A DNA stretch of 64,000 nt from Lentilactobacillus diolivorans DSM 14421 (GCF_001434255.1 NZ_AZEY01000020.1:124001-188000), one strand, 5' to 3'; counted from the stretch's first letter, positions 37,303 to 48,255 are shown. The notes: generated from the sequence alone by a model not told the origin. A program made the numbers and translations.

Positions 37303-38569
37303 TTTTTAAGTTCCTTTCAATTATTTCAATTAACTGTTTTCTAACATTTTTCGATGGAATTGCAGTTAATACTGCACCTAAGAATCCCCGGATAACCAAA
37401 TGTGACGCCGTTCTTTTATCGATCCCCCGACTCATAAGATAATACATTTGCTGCTGATCAACTTGACCAACACTGGCTGCATGACCTGCCAAAACATCAT
37501 TTTCGTCAATTAATAAAATCGGATTGGCATCACCATGTGTTCCTGGTGACATCATTAAAATTCGATTTTCTTGTTCGGCATTTGCACCAGATGCACCATG
37601 GATAATGTCGCCAATCCCATTAAAAATCAATTCCGATTGCCCAAGTAACACTCCCCGCTGCAAAATATTCCCAACCGAATGTTTGCCACGATTCGTAATT
37701 TTGGTATTGATCCCGACTCGCTGATCCTTCCCAGTAATTGCAATGACCTTTGTGTCAGTTTTTGATCCTTCACCCACTAAATCCGTATCAGTTTGACCAA
37801 TCGTGTTTCCCGCATTCATTAGACCAATTGTCCAATCAACCTCTGCATTATCTCTAACAAATGCTCTTCGGTTGAAGCTCACGGTTGTTCGTTGACTAAG
37901 CTCATCTAGTGACGTTAATTTAACCTCACTATTTTTCTCAGCAACAATCTCAACCATTGTATTAGCAAGACACCGATGGTCCCCACGCGTACTCAAATGT
38001 TGAGTAACAGCAAATTTGCTACTAGGTCCTGCAACAATTAAAAGATGTGAAACCAGTGGGACTTGTTTTTTACTATCTTGAATAATTTCCATTTCGACTG
38101 GTTGGTCAATCACTACGTTTTCAGGGACATATAAAAAGATCCCTGCATTCAAATGGGCCAAATGATAGCTAGTCAATTGATTCTCGTCTGCTTTAATCAC
38201 ATTCATGAAATAAGATTTTATCAATGCTGAATGTTGACGAAAAGCTGTAAAAATATCAGTTAAAATAACACCCTGACTAATCAATTTCTCCGGAAGATCG
38301 ATTTTAAGCGTTTCATCAGCTAATTGGACGATTTTGGTAACAGTGGTCGAGGTTTCAACGGTTGGAGAGCTAAGTTGATGATTCGGATAATTTATCAATC
38401 GTGGCGTTAATTGCCATCCACGATAATCAAATCGTTGAAATTTTGGCAATGAAGCAGTTTTTGTATTTTCGAGTGCAACAACTTGTTCTTTAATTAACCA
38501 ATCTGGTTCTTTTTGATCTTTAGCAAACGAAATTAGTGCTTCAATATCTTTACTCTTAATGGCTTGCAT
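37295..38569 (-). CDS. sufD: Fe-S cluster assembly protein SufD
   Basis: 424 residues. The C-terminal [23 protein letters not shown] segment (described here in parts: [16 protein letters not shown]) contains the conserved His of SufD. It pairs with SufB in the SufBC2D scaffold. The gap to sufC is 15 bases, and the 3' end overlaps sufS. Confidence 0.95.
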   Translation of the reverse strand: MQAIKSKDIEALISFAKDQKEPDWLIKEQVVALENTKTASLPKFQRFDYRGWQLTPRLINYPNHQLSSPTVETSTTVTKIVQLADETLKIDLPEKLISQGVILTDIFTAFRQHSALIKSYFMNVIKADENQLTSYHLAHLNAGIFLYVPENVVIDQPVEMEIIQDSKKQVPLVSHLLIVAGPSSKFAVTQHLSTRGDHRCLANTMVEIVAEKNSEVKLTSLDELSQRTTVSFNRRAFVRDNAEVDWTIGLMNAGNTIGQTDTDLVGEGSKTDTKVIAITGKDQRVGINTKITNRGKHSVGNILQRGVLLGQSELIFNGIGDIIHGASGANAEQENRILMMSPGTHGDANPILLIDENDVLAGHAASVGQVDQQQMYYLMSRGIDKRTASHLVIRGFLGAVLTAIPSKNVRKQLIEIIERNLKNG

Positions 38570-38584
38570 CTTTTCACCCTCCCT

Positions 38585-39379
38585 TTAATTATCATCCACT
38601 AGGGCGACGTTAATTCCCAAATCATCGCGTAATCCAGCATAACCCTCTTTTTCAAGAGTCTTGGCCAACTGCGCATCACCGGTTTTGACAATTCGACCCC
38701 CCATCATTACGTGAACAACATCAGGGGTAATATAGTTAAGCAGTCGTTGATAGTGAGTAATAATCAAAGAACCAAAGTTGGCACCACGCATCGAATTAAC
38801 GCCTTTTGAAACAACTTTAAGTGCATCAATATCAAGTCCCGAATCAATTTCATCCAACAAAGCAAACTTTGGCTTGATCATTAGTAATTGAAGAATCTCA
38901 TTGCGCTTCTTTTCACCACCGGAAAAACCTTCATTTAAATAACGCTCAGTCATCGATTCGTTCATATCCAATAACGCTAAATTTTCATCAAGCAATTTTA
39001 AAAATGACATAACTGAAATTTGATCATCGCTGGGTCGTCGTGCGTTAATTGCTGCCCTCAAAAATTCAGCATTGGTAACACCTTGAATTTCGGCTGGATA
39101 TTGCATGGCCAAAAACAACCCTTTACGCGCACGCTCATCAACAGGCATATGAATAATGCTCTCACCATCCAGCAAAATATCTCCCTGGGTAACATGATAA
39201 GCAGGCTGCCCCATAATTGTCTGCGATAAAGTAGACTTACCAGTTCCATTCGGTCCCATAATGGCATGAATTTCACCAGTTGACATTGTTAAATTAACGC
39301 CTGTCAAAATTTCTTTGGACTCTTGATTTTCTTCATCTTCAACTTCGACATGTAAATCTTTTATTTCGAGTGTTGACAT
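38585..39379 (-). CDS. sufC: Fe-S assembly ATPase SufC
   Basis: 264-residue ABC-type ATPase: MGPNGTGKST (Walker A), GFSGGEKKRNEIL (signature), FALLDEIDSGLDID (Walker B) and an ITHYQRLL H-loop. The ATG at 39379 has GGGGGT eight bases upstream; an in-frame upstream start at 39400 overlaps that site. It is the first gene of the SUF operon, and a perfect AGGAATATTCCT palindrome lies 34 bases upstream. Confidence 0.97.
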   Translation of the reverse strand: MSTLEIKDLHVEVEDEENQESKEILTGVNLTMSTGEIHAIMGPNGTGKSTLSQTIMGQPAYHVTQGDILLDGESIIHMPVDERARKGLFLAMQYPAEIQGVTNAEFLRAAINARRPSDDQISVMSFLKLLDENLALLDMNESMTERYLNEGFSGGEKKRNEILQLLMIKPKFALLDEIDSGLDIDALKVVSKGVNSMRGANFGSLIITHYQRLLNYITPDVVHVMMGGRIVKTGDAQLAKTLEKEGYAGLRDDLGINVALVDDN

Positions 39380-39412
39380 AATTTGACCCCCATTAGTCAT
39401 TTTTTATTCCAT

Positions 39413-39424
39413 AGGAATATTCCT
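39413..39424. promoter_or_regulatory. Perfect 12-bp palindrome upstream of sufC
   Basis: AGGAATATTCCT lies 34 bases before the sufC start, a position fit for an operator in the SUF promoter. The binding protein is unknown. Confidence 0.45.
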
Positions 39425-39564
39425 TTTGTAATTATGTTTAGGATTGGTCGGCATATCCATGTGATTATATACGCATGTTATATTTCGTCTAAATATGCTT
39501 CTAATTAACTCCCAATGAGCTTAACTAAGCACGCTATTATTGTAATCCGGAATGATAGTCAATT

Positions 39565-39588
39565 AATATTAGGCATTCCCCTAATATT
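39565..39588. promoter_or_regulatory. Inverted repeat between divergent suf and feo promoters
   Basis: AATATTAGG-N6-CCTAATATT is a perfect 9-bp inverted repeat in the shared suf/feo intergenic region. Its place suggests a common iron or redox regulator. It does not match the classical Fur box. Confidence 0.5.
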
Positions 39589-39663
39589 TCATAAATTGGT
39601 TGCATGTTAAACTATTAACGAATATTACGATAAAAATATTCCAAGTAGAAAGGTCTTGATTAT

Positions 39664-39894
39664 ATGCAATTATCTGTTGAAAAAGTCACCCATTCTCGAT
39701 TTACTGTTCAGTCATTAAATCAATTAGATAGCCCCACAACCAGAAGACTCCACAGCCTTGGGATTCAATCCGGCAGTCGAATTGAAGTTGTTTCAGTCTA
39801 CCCCTTCCATGGCCCGGTAGTTATCAAGATGGACCAACAACGGATTGCGCTTCGGTATCCTATTTTTAAATCACTCATAGGAGGAGACTCTTAA
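39664..39894 (+). CDS. feoA: Ferrous iron transport protein FeoA
   Basis: 76-residue SH3-fold cytoplasmic protein: [27 protein letters not shown] (given in parts: [22 protein letters not shown]) is the FeoA core. It assists FeoB. The stop is followed at once by the feoB ATG, and the feoB ribosome site lies within its last codons. Confidence 0.93.
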   Translation: MQLSVEKVTHSRFTVQSLNQLDSPTTRRLHSLGIQSGSRIEVVSVYPFHGPVVIKMDQQRIALRYPIFKSLIGGDS

Positions 39895-41887
39895 TGACCA
39901 CTGTGGCATTATTCGGAAATCCAAACACAGGCAAAACAACATTATTTAACGAATTAACAGATAAATACGCCTATGTCGGAAATTGGACAGGCGTCACCGT
40001 CGAAAAAAAATTGGTAAACTACGCCATTCCAAAACGACAGTCGTCGACCTACCGGGCATATATTCACTGAACCCAATCACAAAAGATGAAGATGTTGCCG
40101 TTGAATACCTACTAAACCACAAGCCAAGCCTGATTTTAAATGTGACCAACGCTAGTCAACTGAAACGAAATCTGTTACTCACAATTGAGCTATTAGAATC
40201 AGGAATACCGGTCGTGATTGCTTTAAATATGATTGATGATTTAAAAAAAACAGGCTCTGGTTATCACTTAACGACTCTGTCAGATCGATTACATTGTCAA
40301 CTTACAACGACCAACGCCCGAAACAAGAAAGGAATCGGTCAATTACGCGAAGAGGTTCTTACAACGATTTCCGGATCATCGCAATTTCAAACACTCAAAC
40401 TAAACTACTCAAATCAAGTTGAGGAAGGAATTTTTAAAGCAGTTAGTCAACTCACGACAAAATTTCAAATGACTGCCGATTTTTCCAGATGGATTACCAT
40501 TCAGTTTATGAATAAGAATGAACCCATCAGGCAATATGCGGCGAAGAATAAACTGAAGCCACTGATTGATCAAGAGGAATTCTATGATCAGCAAAAATTT
40601 GAATCCCAAATTTTTGCAACAAGAATGACATTTATCGAAGAAACATTAAGGTCAGCGAGATTTCAAACAAAGTTCAAGTCATCAAACCAACTCACTAATC
40701 AAATTGATCGCATCGTTACTCATCCATTTTTAGGATTACCAATTTTTGCCGGAATTTTTTATCTGATGTTCAAACTATCCTTTGATTGGCTGGGGACGCC
40801 ACTATCTGAGACATTAAATATATTCTTGAGCGGACCAGTTTCAAATTTCGCCTCACATTTTCTGATGACTATTGGTGCAATACCATTTTTAAGATCACTA
40901 ATTGTTAATGGCATTATTGCGGGAGTTGGTGGCGTTTTAACATTCATTCCACAAATTTTTGTTTTATTTGCGTGTATCTCAATTTTAGAAGATTCTGGTT
41001 ATATGGCCAGAGCGGCACTGGTCACGGATCGAATCATGCAATTAATCGGCTTAAATGGTAAATCATTTATTCCTTTAATTATCGGTTTTGGCTGTAATGT
41101 CACTGGAATTATGGTCGCCAGAACAATTGAGCAACCTAAGGAGCGATTAGTGACAACACTGATTTCACCATTTATGAGTTGTTCTGCTAGACTTCCAATC
41201 TACAGCTTGTTTGTTTCCGCTTTTTTCAATAAAAATCAAGCACTTATTGTATTATCACTATATTTCCTGGGAATTATTATCGCACTTATAATGGCAAAAA
41301 TTTATCAAATGACGTTCAAGATAAAGGGTGATTCTGATTTTATTATTGAATTGCCTGAATATCATTTACCTAAATTGGATATCATTGCAAAAGGAACATG
41401 GGATAAAGGAAAAGGATTTATCAGAAAAGCTGGCACAGTTATTTTTGCAGGAACTGTCCTAATTTGGCTAATTTCTAATCTCAACTTTCAAGGTCCAACC
41501 CCCATGATTAATCATAGTTGGGCTGCATACCTTGGAAAGGCGCTGCTGCCATTATTCATTCCGATCGGTGTGACATCTTGGGAAATTGTGAGTGCATTAT
41601 TGACCGGTATTGTTGCAAAGGAAGTTATCAGTTCAAGTATGATTGTTTTATTTCATTTATCCGCCTCTACTGATTTAATTGCCACTTTTAGCTCGCTGTT
41701 AACTCCCCTTTCTGCTTATAGTTTGCTAGTCTTCATTTTGCTTTATATTCCCTGCTTCTCCACGCTTGCTTCAATTAAGATTGAAACCGGTTCCATAAAG
41801 TGGTCATTTTATTCTGCAATTTCCAGTTTTGCCATTGCTTATACAATTGCGTTTCTAATCTATCAAGTTGGTTCTTTATTCATGTGA
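39895..41887 (+). pseudogene. feoB: Ferrous iron transporter FeoB, frameshifted in a poly(A) tract
   Basis: FeoB is the GTP-gated inner-membrane Fe2+ importer. The G1 motif GNPNTGKTT follows the ATG at 39895; after [11 protein letters not shown] the frame breaks at an A8 run (40003-40010), and the following frame continues [19 protein letters not shown] through the NMID G4 motif and about ten membrane helices to 41887. A ninth A, or a -1 ribosomal slip on A AAA AAA, gives an intact protein of about 664 residues. Options are a sequencing error, a true null, slipped-strand phase variation, or programmed frameshifting. Confidence 0.88.
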
Positions 41888-41902
41888 AAGGAGATTTTCA
41901 AA

Positions 41903-42070
41903 ATGGTTTTAATTGCTAATTTTACTATTATAATTATCGTTATTTTATTTGCACTTTATCAGGTGATTAGCTTAATTCGATTATCTAAACAGGGGCGCTG
42001 CAAAGCCTGTCAGTATGAATGCGAAACCAAACGAGCGCTGCAAAATCACAAAAACGTAAATTCAAAGTAA
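41903..42070 (+). CDS. FeoB-associated Cys-rich membrane peptide
   Basis: 55 residues, starting with an ATG preceded by AAAGGAG. One N-terminal membrane helix (TIIIIVILFALYQVISLI) is followed by a short tail CKACQYEC, the pattern of the small FeoB-associated Cys-rich family. It lies 15 bases after feoB and probably assists Fe2+ import. Confidence 0.85.
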   Translation: MVLIANFTIIIIVILFALYQVISLIRLSKQGRCKACQYECETKRALQNHKNVNSK

Positions 42071-42072
42071 AA

Positions 42073-42112
42073 ACAGCCACCGGAGTCCCTGCACTTCGGT
42101 GGCTGTTCTTTG
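42073..42112. terminator. Intrinsic terminator after the feo operon
   Basis: AACAGCCACCG pairs with CGGTGGCTGTT, followed by CTTTG; adequate for the plus strand and opposed by a short T-run on the other. Confidence 0.75.
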
Positions 42113-42169
42113 TGATTAAGAAAAGAGCCTAATAAGTTTATTCTATTCTTTGCCTCAACGTACTAGTGA

Positions 42170-43438
42170 TTAATGAGTTAATCTGACTGATTCAATATCA
42201 ACTTTCGAAGGATCACCCTTACGTCCAGGTTTCATTTCAATTTTACCAGTCGAAATTGCACCAACCGGGCAAACTAAATTACAGAGTTGACATCCAACAC
42301 ACTTACTATAATCAACAGATGGTCGACGAGACTTTTCATCCCAAGTAATCGCTTGATGAGCACCATCAAAGCAAGAAATGAAGCAACGGCCACAGCCAAT
42401 ACATTTATCCCAATCAATTTTTGGATAAACTTTGTAATCACGATCAAGATCTTCCGCTGGAATAATATTCTTGTTTGCCAAGCCGACTAAGTCTTTTAAG
42501 TGATCAACGCCTTGTTCTTCCATGTAATGCATCAAACCATTTTTCATATCTTCTACAATGCGATAACCATACTGCATAACCGCTGTAGTCACTTGTAATG
42601 TTGTTGATCCTAACAAAATGAATTCAACAGCATCTTCCCAGGTTTCAATGCCGCCAATTCCTGAAATAGCTAACTGTTCTAAACCAGCAGCAGCGCGCAA
42701 TTGCTGAATGAATCGGAGTGCAATTGGCTTGACTGCTTTTCCTGAAAATCCAGAAATTGACGATTTACCATTCACGATAGGCAAGCAAACTTTTTTATCG
42801 AGGTCAACGTTGGCAATTGATTTAACCGTATTAATTGTCGCAATGCCATCGGCGCCACCGGCTAGGCTTGCCTTGACTGCAGGTATCATATCAGTAATAT
42901 TTGGGGTCATTTTAGCCATCATCGGCAAGTCGGACCCCCGTTTAACAGCTTCACAGTACTTTTGAACAAGATCTGGATTAGTTCCAACATCTGATCCCAT
43001 CTCATGGGAAGTCATTTGTGGACATGATAAGTTCATTTCAATCATATCTGCACCGGCTTCTGTTACCAAGCCTGCCAAATCTTCCCAATCCTGAGCATTA
43101 GTTCCCATGATTGATGCAATAACAATTTTTTGGGGATAATTTTTCTTAAGCTTCTTTAAGTCATCCAGATTTTCTTGAAGACTATGTTCAGCAATTTGTT
43201 CCATGTTTTTAAATCCAACAAACGGTGTTCCCTCTTTTGTTAATTCGTCAAATCGAGGTGATACTTCGTCAACTTCAAAATGTGCTGGACCGATTGTCTT
43301 AAAAACAACCCCACCCCAACCTTCGTCAAATGCTTTAGCACACATTTCGTAACAATTATCGACTGGTGATGAAGACAGGCAGAATGGATTTTCAAAATGG
43401 ACACCCAGAAAATCAATTGATAAATCTTTATTAATCAT
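42170..43438 (-). CDS. preA: Dihydropyrimidine dehydrogenase subunit PreA
   Basis: 422 residues: an FMN-dependent TIM barrel related to dihydroorotate dehydrogenase ([21 protein letters not shown] in parts; [17 protein letters not shown]), then two [4Fe-4S] motifs, [11 protein letters not shown] and [12 protein letters not shown]. With PreT it reduces uracil and thymine with NADH. It overlaps preT by eight bases. The downstream hydrolytic pathway genes are not in the window. Confidence 0.92.
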   Translation of the reverse strand: MINKDLSIDFLGVHFENPFCLSSSPVDNCYEMCAKAFDEGWGGVVFKTIGPAHFEVDEVSPRFDELTKEGTPFVGFKNMEQIAEHSLQENLDDLKKLKKNYPQKIVIASIMGTNAQDWEDLAGLVTEAGADMIEMNLSCPQMTSHEMGSDVGTNPDLVQKYCEAVKRGSDLPMMAKMTPNITDMIPAVKASLAGGADGIATINTVKSIANVDLDKKVCLPIVNGKSSISGFSGKAVKPIALRFIQQLRAAAGLEQLAISGIGGIETWEDAVEFILLGSTTLQVTTAVMQYGYRIVEDMKNGLMHYMEEQGVDHLKDLVGLANKNIIPAEDLDRDYKVYPKIDWDKCIGCGRCFISCFDGAHQAITWDEKSRRPSVDYSKCVGCQLCNLVCPVGAISTGKIEMKPGRKGDPSKVDIESVRLTH

Positions 43439-44663
43439 TACTGCTACCTCCTAATACGCTGTCAATTTCTTCGGCAACTTCTTTTCCTTTGCGGACTGCC
43501 CAAACAACGGTCTTATCACCATGGGCAATATCACCAGTTACATATACCTGTGGATCCTCAGTGCGATAACCAATAAATGGAACCTCACCATGCTCGATCG
43601 TAATTCCTAATCTATCTGGATTAACCTGCTGGCCAACGGCCATAATAATTTTATCTGCTTTGATAGTTAACTTTGAATCAATTTTACGATGTTTAAAAGT
43701 TACTTCGTTACCATTAACCTTGTCAGGAATGTAGCCGTCAACAATTGTAACACCGGCATTCCTAGTACCGGCTAACTCTTTCTTGGAAGCCTTAAATTCA
43801 TCAAACTCCTCGTAAACAACATCCGTCACATTCTTGACGGCAAGTCGCTTTAAGGTAGTTGAAACATCCATTGCAACATCGCCACCACCAATAACAACGA
43901 TATTATCAGGTAGGGTTACCTTGCCTTTAGTCTGTTTAACATGGGCCAAAAAATCAACTGCCGATTCTGTAAACTTGTTGTTATCAAACATAGGTAACAT
44001 TTTTGCTTCACTGGCACCAATTGCTAAAATAACAGCTTTGTAATTTGATTTTAAATCAGCCATCGTGATGTCCTCACCAATTGAGGTATCAAGATGAATG
44101 TTGGCCCCCATGTCCGTGATTCGTTTAACTTCATAATCAACAATATCACTCGGAAGTCGATATTCTGGAATTCCATATGTTAGATAGCCACCGGGCTTAG
44201 TATTTTTTTCGAAGATATCTACCGAATACCCCTTTTCAAGCAAAGTAACTGCTGATTGAAGACCAGCAGGACCACTACCGACAATCGCAATTTTTTTACC
44301 ATTAGATTTACCCTTTTTTAAAATATGCATATCAACTTTTTGCTCAAAGTCGGTAACAAATCTTTGAATCCCACCAATGTCGATTGGAAAATCAATACCA
44401 CTACGAGAACAGGCCAACTCACAATATTTTTCAGTTGGACAAACTCGTGCACAAATTGAGCCCAAGGCATTATTTTCACGGATTGTTTCAGCAGCACCCT
44501 TAAAATTTCTAAATCGGACACTTCTAATAAATTTTGCTGGATCGGTATGTGCTGGACAGGCCTTTGAACATGGGGCGTCGTGGCATAGAAGGCAACGAGC
44601 AGCTTCTTCAGCGACCGTGGTCATTGTGTAACCTGAATTTTCTTTTGTATAATCGTTAGTCAT
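43431..44663 (-). CDS. preT: Dihydropyrimidine dehydrogenase subunit PreT (FAD/NAD, Fe-S)
   Basis: About 410 residues from the ATG at 44663, seven bases after GAGGAG; longer frames lack a site. Cys-rich N-terminus ([34 protein letters not shown]) binds two Fe-S clusters, followed by FAD ([11 protein letters not shown]) and NAD(P) (GGGDVAMDV) Rossmann motifs, as in the glutamate synthase small subunit. With PreA it forms the reductase. An alternative is another Fe-S oxidoreductase, but the preA overlap settles it. Confidence 0.9.
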   Translation of the reverse strand: MTNDYTKENSGYTMTTVAEEAARCLLCHDAPCSKACPAHTDPAKFIRSVRFRNFKGAAETIRENNALGSICARVCPTEKYCELACSRSGIDFPIDIGGIQRFVTDFEQKVDMHILKKGKSNGKKIAIVGSGPAGLQSAVTLLEKGYSVDIFEKNTKPGGYLTYGIPEYRLPSDIVDYEVKRITDMGANIHLDTSIGEDITMADLKSNYKAVILAIGASEAKMLPMFDNNKFTESAVDFLAHVKQTKGKVTLPDNIVVIGGGDVAMDVSTTLKRLAVKNVTDVVYEEFDEFKASKKELAGTRNAGVTIVDGYIPDKVNGNEVTFKHRKIDSKLTIKADKIIMAVGQQVNPDRLGITIEHGEVPFIGYRTEDPQVYVTGDIAHGDKTVVWAVRKGKEVAEEIDSVLGGSSND

Positions 44664-45096
44664 AGTCATGCTCCTCACTTTAAAAAGATAAGTTAAACTC
44701 AAATTTGCTGTATGGTATGTAATATCGGTAAACTGACTAGCAGCTAGCATAATAGTTGTTCAACCTTTCACACACTTTACAATCAAAAGATTATCATAGA
44801 AAAAATAATCTCTCAAAATTGCAATCGACAAATCATTACTTTACCTATGATATTCATGAGGATCATGTGCCCAATGAATATTAAATTTGTAAATACTGAT
44901 ATATAAAAGTGAATGGTACTATTTATTAATTTATATATTTTCAATAGCATATTGCGTCCAGACTGGATATTGTGTCAAAATGCTTTGAAAATCTCGGTCG
45001 CTTTTATAAAACTTAACGAATTATATTTATTTCGATATCCTTTTGGAATAGTATATTAGGAATTTATAGAGAAAATCATTTATTAAACCCATATTG

Positions 45097-45143
45097 AACA
45101 AGAAAAAGAACTGAAACAAAAAATACATGTCCCAGTTCCATTA
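45097..45143 (-). terminator. Probable terminator of the alcohol dehydrogenase gene
   Basis: On the minus strand GAACTG and CAGTTC flank a T-rich loop and are followed by TTTTTCTT. The stem is short. The rest of 44764-45166 shows AT-rich sequence with no gene. Confidence 0.5.
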
Positions 45144-45166
45144 ATCCGATCTAATGACAATCAGTT

Positions 45167-46210
45167 TTAGTTACTTACAATCACCAATGATTTAATTGCT
45201 TCACGCTTAGCCATTGCTTGATAAGCGTCATCAATTTGATCAAGCCCAAATCGTTTCGTAAAGACTTTTCCAGGATGAATATCACCGTCTAAAACCGCCT
45301 TCAACAAAATGCTTTTATCGTAAGTCGTTACTGAAGCTGGTCCTCCGGCAATACTAATGTTGCCATAAAACAAATCGGTTAAATCGACTTTAGGTTCATG
45401 AGGCAATCCAACCCGGCCAACAATCGCCCCCGGTCGACCAATCTTCATGGCCGTATCGTTTGATTGAGCCGAACCGACACACTCAAGAACGGCATCGACA
45501 CCGGACTGGTTAGTGAGTTGTTGCACCCTTTTAACAGCTTCATCACCACGTTCAGCGACAATATCGGTTGCGCCAAATTCACGGGCAAGCTTCTGTCGGT
45601 CTTCGTGACGGCTCATTGCAATAATCCGCTTTGCACCACGCATTCGAGCAGCAATGACACCACACAGGCCAACTGCACCATCGCCGACAATGGCCACCGT
45701 GTCACCCGACTTAACATTGGCAACCCGAGCAGCATGGTATCCGGTTGCCATGACATCAGCCAACGTTAGTAACGAATTAAGCATCCCATCACTATAATCC
45801 TCAGGTTGACCTGGAATTTTAACTAACGCCCATTCACCATGCTGAAAACGGACATATTCGCCTTGATCACCGACACTAAAATTATCTGAATGGCTTTGAC
45901 AGTCACCATCAAAGCCAGCTAAGCACGCAGCACAATGACCACAACCGTGGGTAAATGGTGCAATCACAAAATCGCCTGGTTTAACGGTGGTAATCGCATC
46001 ACCCACCGAGTCAACAATGCCAATGGCCTCGTGACCACTATTCATTGAGTTGGCAGCTTTATCTTCCAATCCACGATATGCCCATAAATCCGAACCGCAG
46101 ACACACGCCCGGACAACGCGGAGAATAACATCGTCCTCAGCTTGAATCGTTGGCTTATCAGTATTCTCAATTTCAACTTTTCCTGGTTTTACAAATAATG
46201 TTGTTTTCAT
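45167..46210 (-). CDS. Zinc-dependent alcohol dehydrogenase (MDR superfamily)
   Basis: 347 residues. Catalytic zinc ligands appear in CVCGSDLW and GHEAIG; the structural zinc set is CGHCAACLAGFDGDC; the NAD(P)-binding motif is AIVGDGAVGLCGV. The pocket does not identify the substrate. The ATG follows AAAGGAG. Monocistronic, with 364 gene-free bases upstream in which I see no clear operator. Confidence 0.92.
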   Translation of the reverse strand: MKTTLFVKPGKVEIENTDKPTIQAEDDVILRVVRACVCGSDLWAYRGLEDKAANSMNSGHEAIGIVDSVGDAITTVKPGDFVIAPFTHGCGHCAACLAGFDGDCQSHSDNFSVGDQGEYVRFQHGEWALVKIPGQPEDYSDGMLNSLLTLADVMATGYHAARVANVKSGDTVAIVGDGAVGLCGVIAARMRGAKRIIAMSRHEDRQKLAREFGATDIVAERGDEAVKRVQQLTNQSGVDAVLECVGSAQSNDTAMKIGRPGAIVGRVGLPHEPKVDLTDLFYGNISIAGGPASVTTYDKSILLKAVLDGDIHPGKVFTKRFGLDQIDDAYQAMAKREAIKSLVIVSN

Positions 46211-46574
46211 TCTTGATAGCTCTCCTTTAATTAATTAGTGACAGGGTTAGGAAGTGGGAACAACAGATATGCCAATTCATTGAACCCAGTATCTCCTAAC
46301 ACATTCAGTTTATCTTTACAAAGTCACCCTATCTAATACTTTCAGCACATCTACTGTAATAACTGAAAGTTATCCTTGCTCACCAGCCAACAAGTATGCG
46401 GTTTGCCTGATTGACTATTTTTCGTCCTGACGTGCCATTAATGATTCATAGCTGAATTGCTAATCATTTCCAAACGAATTTAACAATTAAATTGATCAAT
46501 CATATGCTAATAGAAGCAATTACTTAATGCGCTAACATTTTCAAGGAAATTGTTTTTAAAGGAGACGTCAAATA

Positions 46575-46973
46575 ATGAAGAAAGCCGCTAAATTACTTAT
46601 CCTTACTACGCTCACCCTGTCAGCCTTTGCAGTGACACCACTATCAGCAAAGGCTGCCCAACAATCAAGTTCACGGACAAACGCGCTGGGATCTGTGACT
46701 CTTTTTGTAACCAAACACCAAATTTATCAAACACCAAAACTCGTTCATTCTAATAAGAGCCATTTTATTCTCTATAACGCTCACCTCTTTGATCATTCAA
46801 AAAAAGTGACGTTTACGCCCATTAGTTTTACGAATAATGTTACCAAGACGCATACCACTTACAAAATAACCAAAAAGATTGACACTAAAAATGTCCATTG
46901 GCTTTATGTTCAAAAACACGGTTGGATTATGGACGATGCCACTTTAATCTCAGGCAAAGCAGCTCACAAATAA
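46575..46973 (+). CDS. Small exported protein, 132 residues
   Basis: Signal peptide MKKAAKLLILTTLTLSAFAV with cleavage near SAKAA. The mature protein is basic, rich in Thr, His and Lys, and ends WLYVQKHGWIMDDATLI, reminiscent of short wall-binding SH3-like domains. No family name recognised. The ATG follows AAAGGAG. Confidence 0.75.
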   Translation: MKKAAKLLILTTLTLSAFAVTPLSAKAAQQSSSRTNALGSVTLFVTKHQIYQTPKLVHSNKSHFILYNAHLFDHSKKVTFTPISFTNNVTKTHTTYKITKKIDTKNVHWLYVQKHGWIMDDATLISGKAAHK

Positions 46974-47036
46974 GTAATTGGGATCACTTGGCCTCAAAAT
47001 AATGTCAAACGCATTTGATCCAAGAAAGGAATAACT

Positions 47037-47450
47037 ATGATTCGCAGCTACATAGAATTTTGGACGACGGCATTCGTCTTTACCGGCAAAGCCACTCGCT
47101 TACAGTATTTTATCCCATGGATAATTAACACAGGCATTTTTGAAACGTACTGTTTTGTCACCCATCAATGGCGATCTGGATTACTGCTCCAACCCCTCAA
47201 GTGTCACCTCGGGATCATCCCAGATTCTATCTGGCACAGCATTTTGCTTTTGTTATTTTTTACATTTATTGTGTTTGTAGGAATCGCAGACTTTACGCTA
47301 AGAGCTCGTCGTTTTCATGATGTTGGGATCAGCAATTGGCTGGTCTTAGTCAGTCTTATTCCAATTCTTGGCCCAATCATCGTTTTGCTTGTAACTGTGG
47401 CACCTTCAAGAGCAGATTTACGTTGGCCGATTAATCAATCAGAAATGTAA
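47037..47450 (+). CDS. DUF805 family membrane protein
   Basis: 137 residues with three or four hydrophobic segments. The signature LRARRFHDVGISNWL (family pattern RRLHDxGxSGW) and a following helix pair are characteristic of DUF805. Function unknown. The start follows AAGAAAGGA. It sits 63 bases after the exported 132-residue protein, so it may be expressed from the same promoter. Confidence 0.85.
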   Translation: MIRSYIEFWTTAFVFTGKATRLQYFIPWIINTGIFETYCFVTHQWRSGLLLQPLKCHLGIIPDSIWHSILLLLFFTFIVFVGIADFTLRARRFHDVGISNWLVLVSLIPILGPIIVLLVTVAPSRADLRWPINQSEM

Positions 47451-47736
47451 TGACCACGGGTGTTGCATCATGTTTTTATTAGGATTAATATGATTATAAC
47501 CAATCTAATATCAGAGCCAGTTAGAAACTGACAAAAATCAGCTTTTGATTGGATCTTTTTCGTTACACTAGGAACAAAACCCCAAAATCGTCATTGTTAT
47601 TATCGGCGTAATCAGGACACCAACATCAAAATTTAATCATTGTCATATCACCAATCTGAAAATAATACCTCGAAGCGTCAAATTTTGGCTCAGTCGGTAC
47701 ATTTGCTACGATAGATTTACAAAGGGAGGCGATTTG

Positions 47737-48213
47737 ATGCAATCAGGAAAGATTAAGAATTTCGGAATCATGGTCGGATCGATTGTCGGAATCGAGGGCT
47801 TGGGAATTCTTTCATCATTGCTTGCTGGAGACATTAAGACCGTTTACCATGATTTGGCATTACCGCCATTTTCACCACCTGACGTTGTTTTTGGCATTAT
47901 TTGGCCAATTTTATATCTGCTAATTGCCATTTCAGGTTATTTAATTTATCGATCGGCTCACTCGCTTCGAACTCCGAATCTGATTATTTTTTATTCTCAA
48001 CTCCTATTAAATTTCATCTGGAGTATTATCTTCTTCAACGGTAACCTCTATTGGATCGGGTTGATTATTATCCTAATGATGGACCTGCTGGTTGGGATTT
48101 GTATGGCTCAATTTTACTCAGTAAGCAAAGCCGCCGGTATTCTACTTATTCCTTATTTTCTATGGCTTTGTTTCGCCACCTACTTAACCCTTGGCGTGGC
48201 ACTTTTAAATTAA
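47737..48213 (+). CDS. TspO/MBR family protein
   Basis: 158 residues, five transmembrane helices. LALPPFSPPDVVFGIIWPILYLLIA shows the family loop and WxP motif (given in parts: LPPFSPPD, GIIWPILY), and FNGNLYWIGL the later Asn/Trp helix. TspO proteins bind porphyrins and other lipophilic ligands; their role in lactobacilli is unclear. The ATG at 47737 has AGGGAGG seven bases upstream; a TTG just before it is less likely. Confidence 0.9.
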   Translation: MQSGKIKNFGIMVGSIVGIEGLGILSSLLAGDIKTVYHDLALPPFSPPDVVFGIIWPILYLLIAISGYLIYRSAHSLRTPNLIIFYSQLLLNFIWSIIFFNGNLYWIGLIIILMMDLLVGICMAQFYSVSKAAGILLIPYFLWLCFATYLTLGVALLN

Positions 48214-48255
48214 AAATCCGAAGAAATTGGCTGTCTCAAAAATTTTTCGAACATG

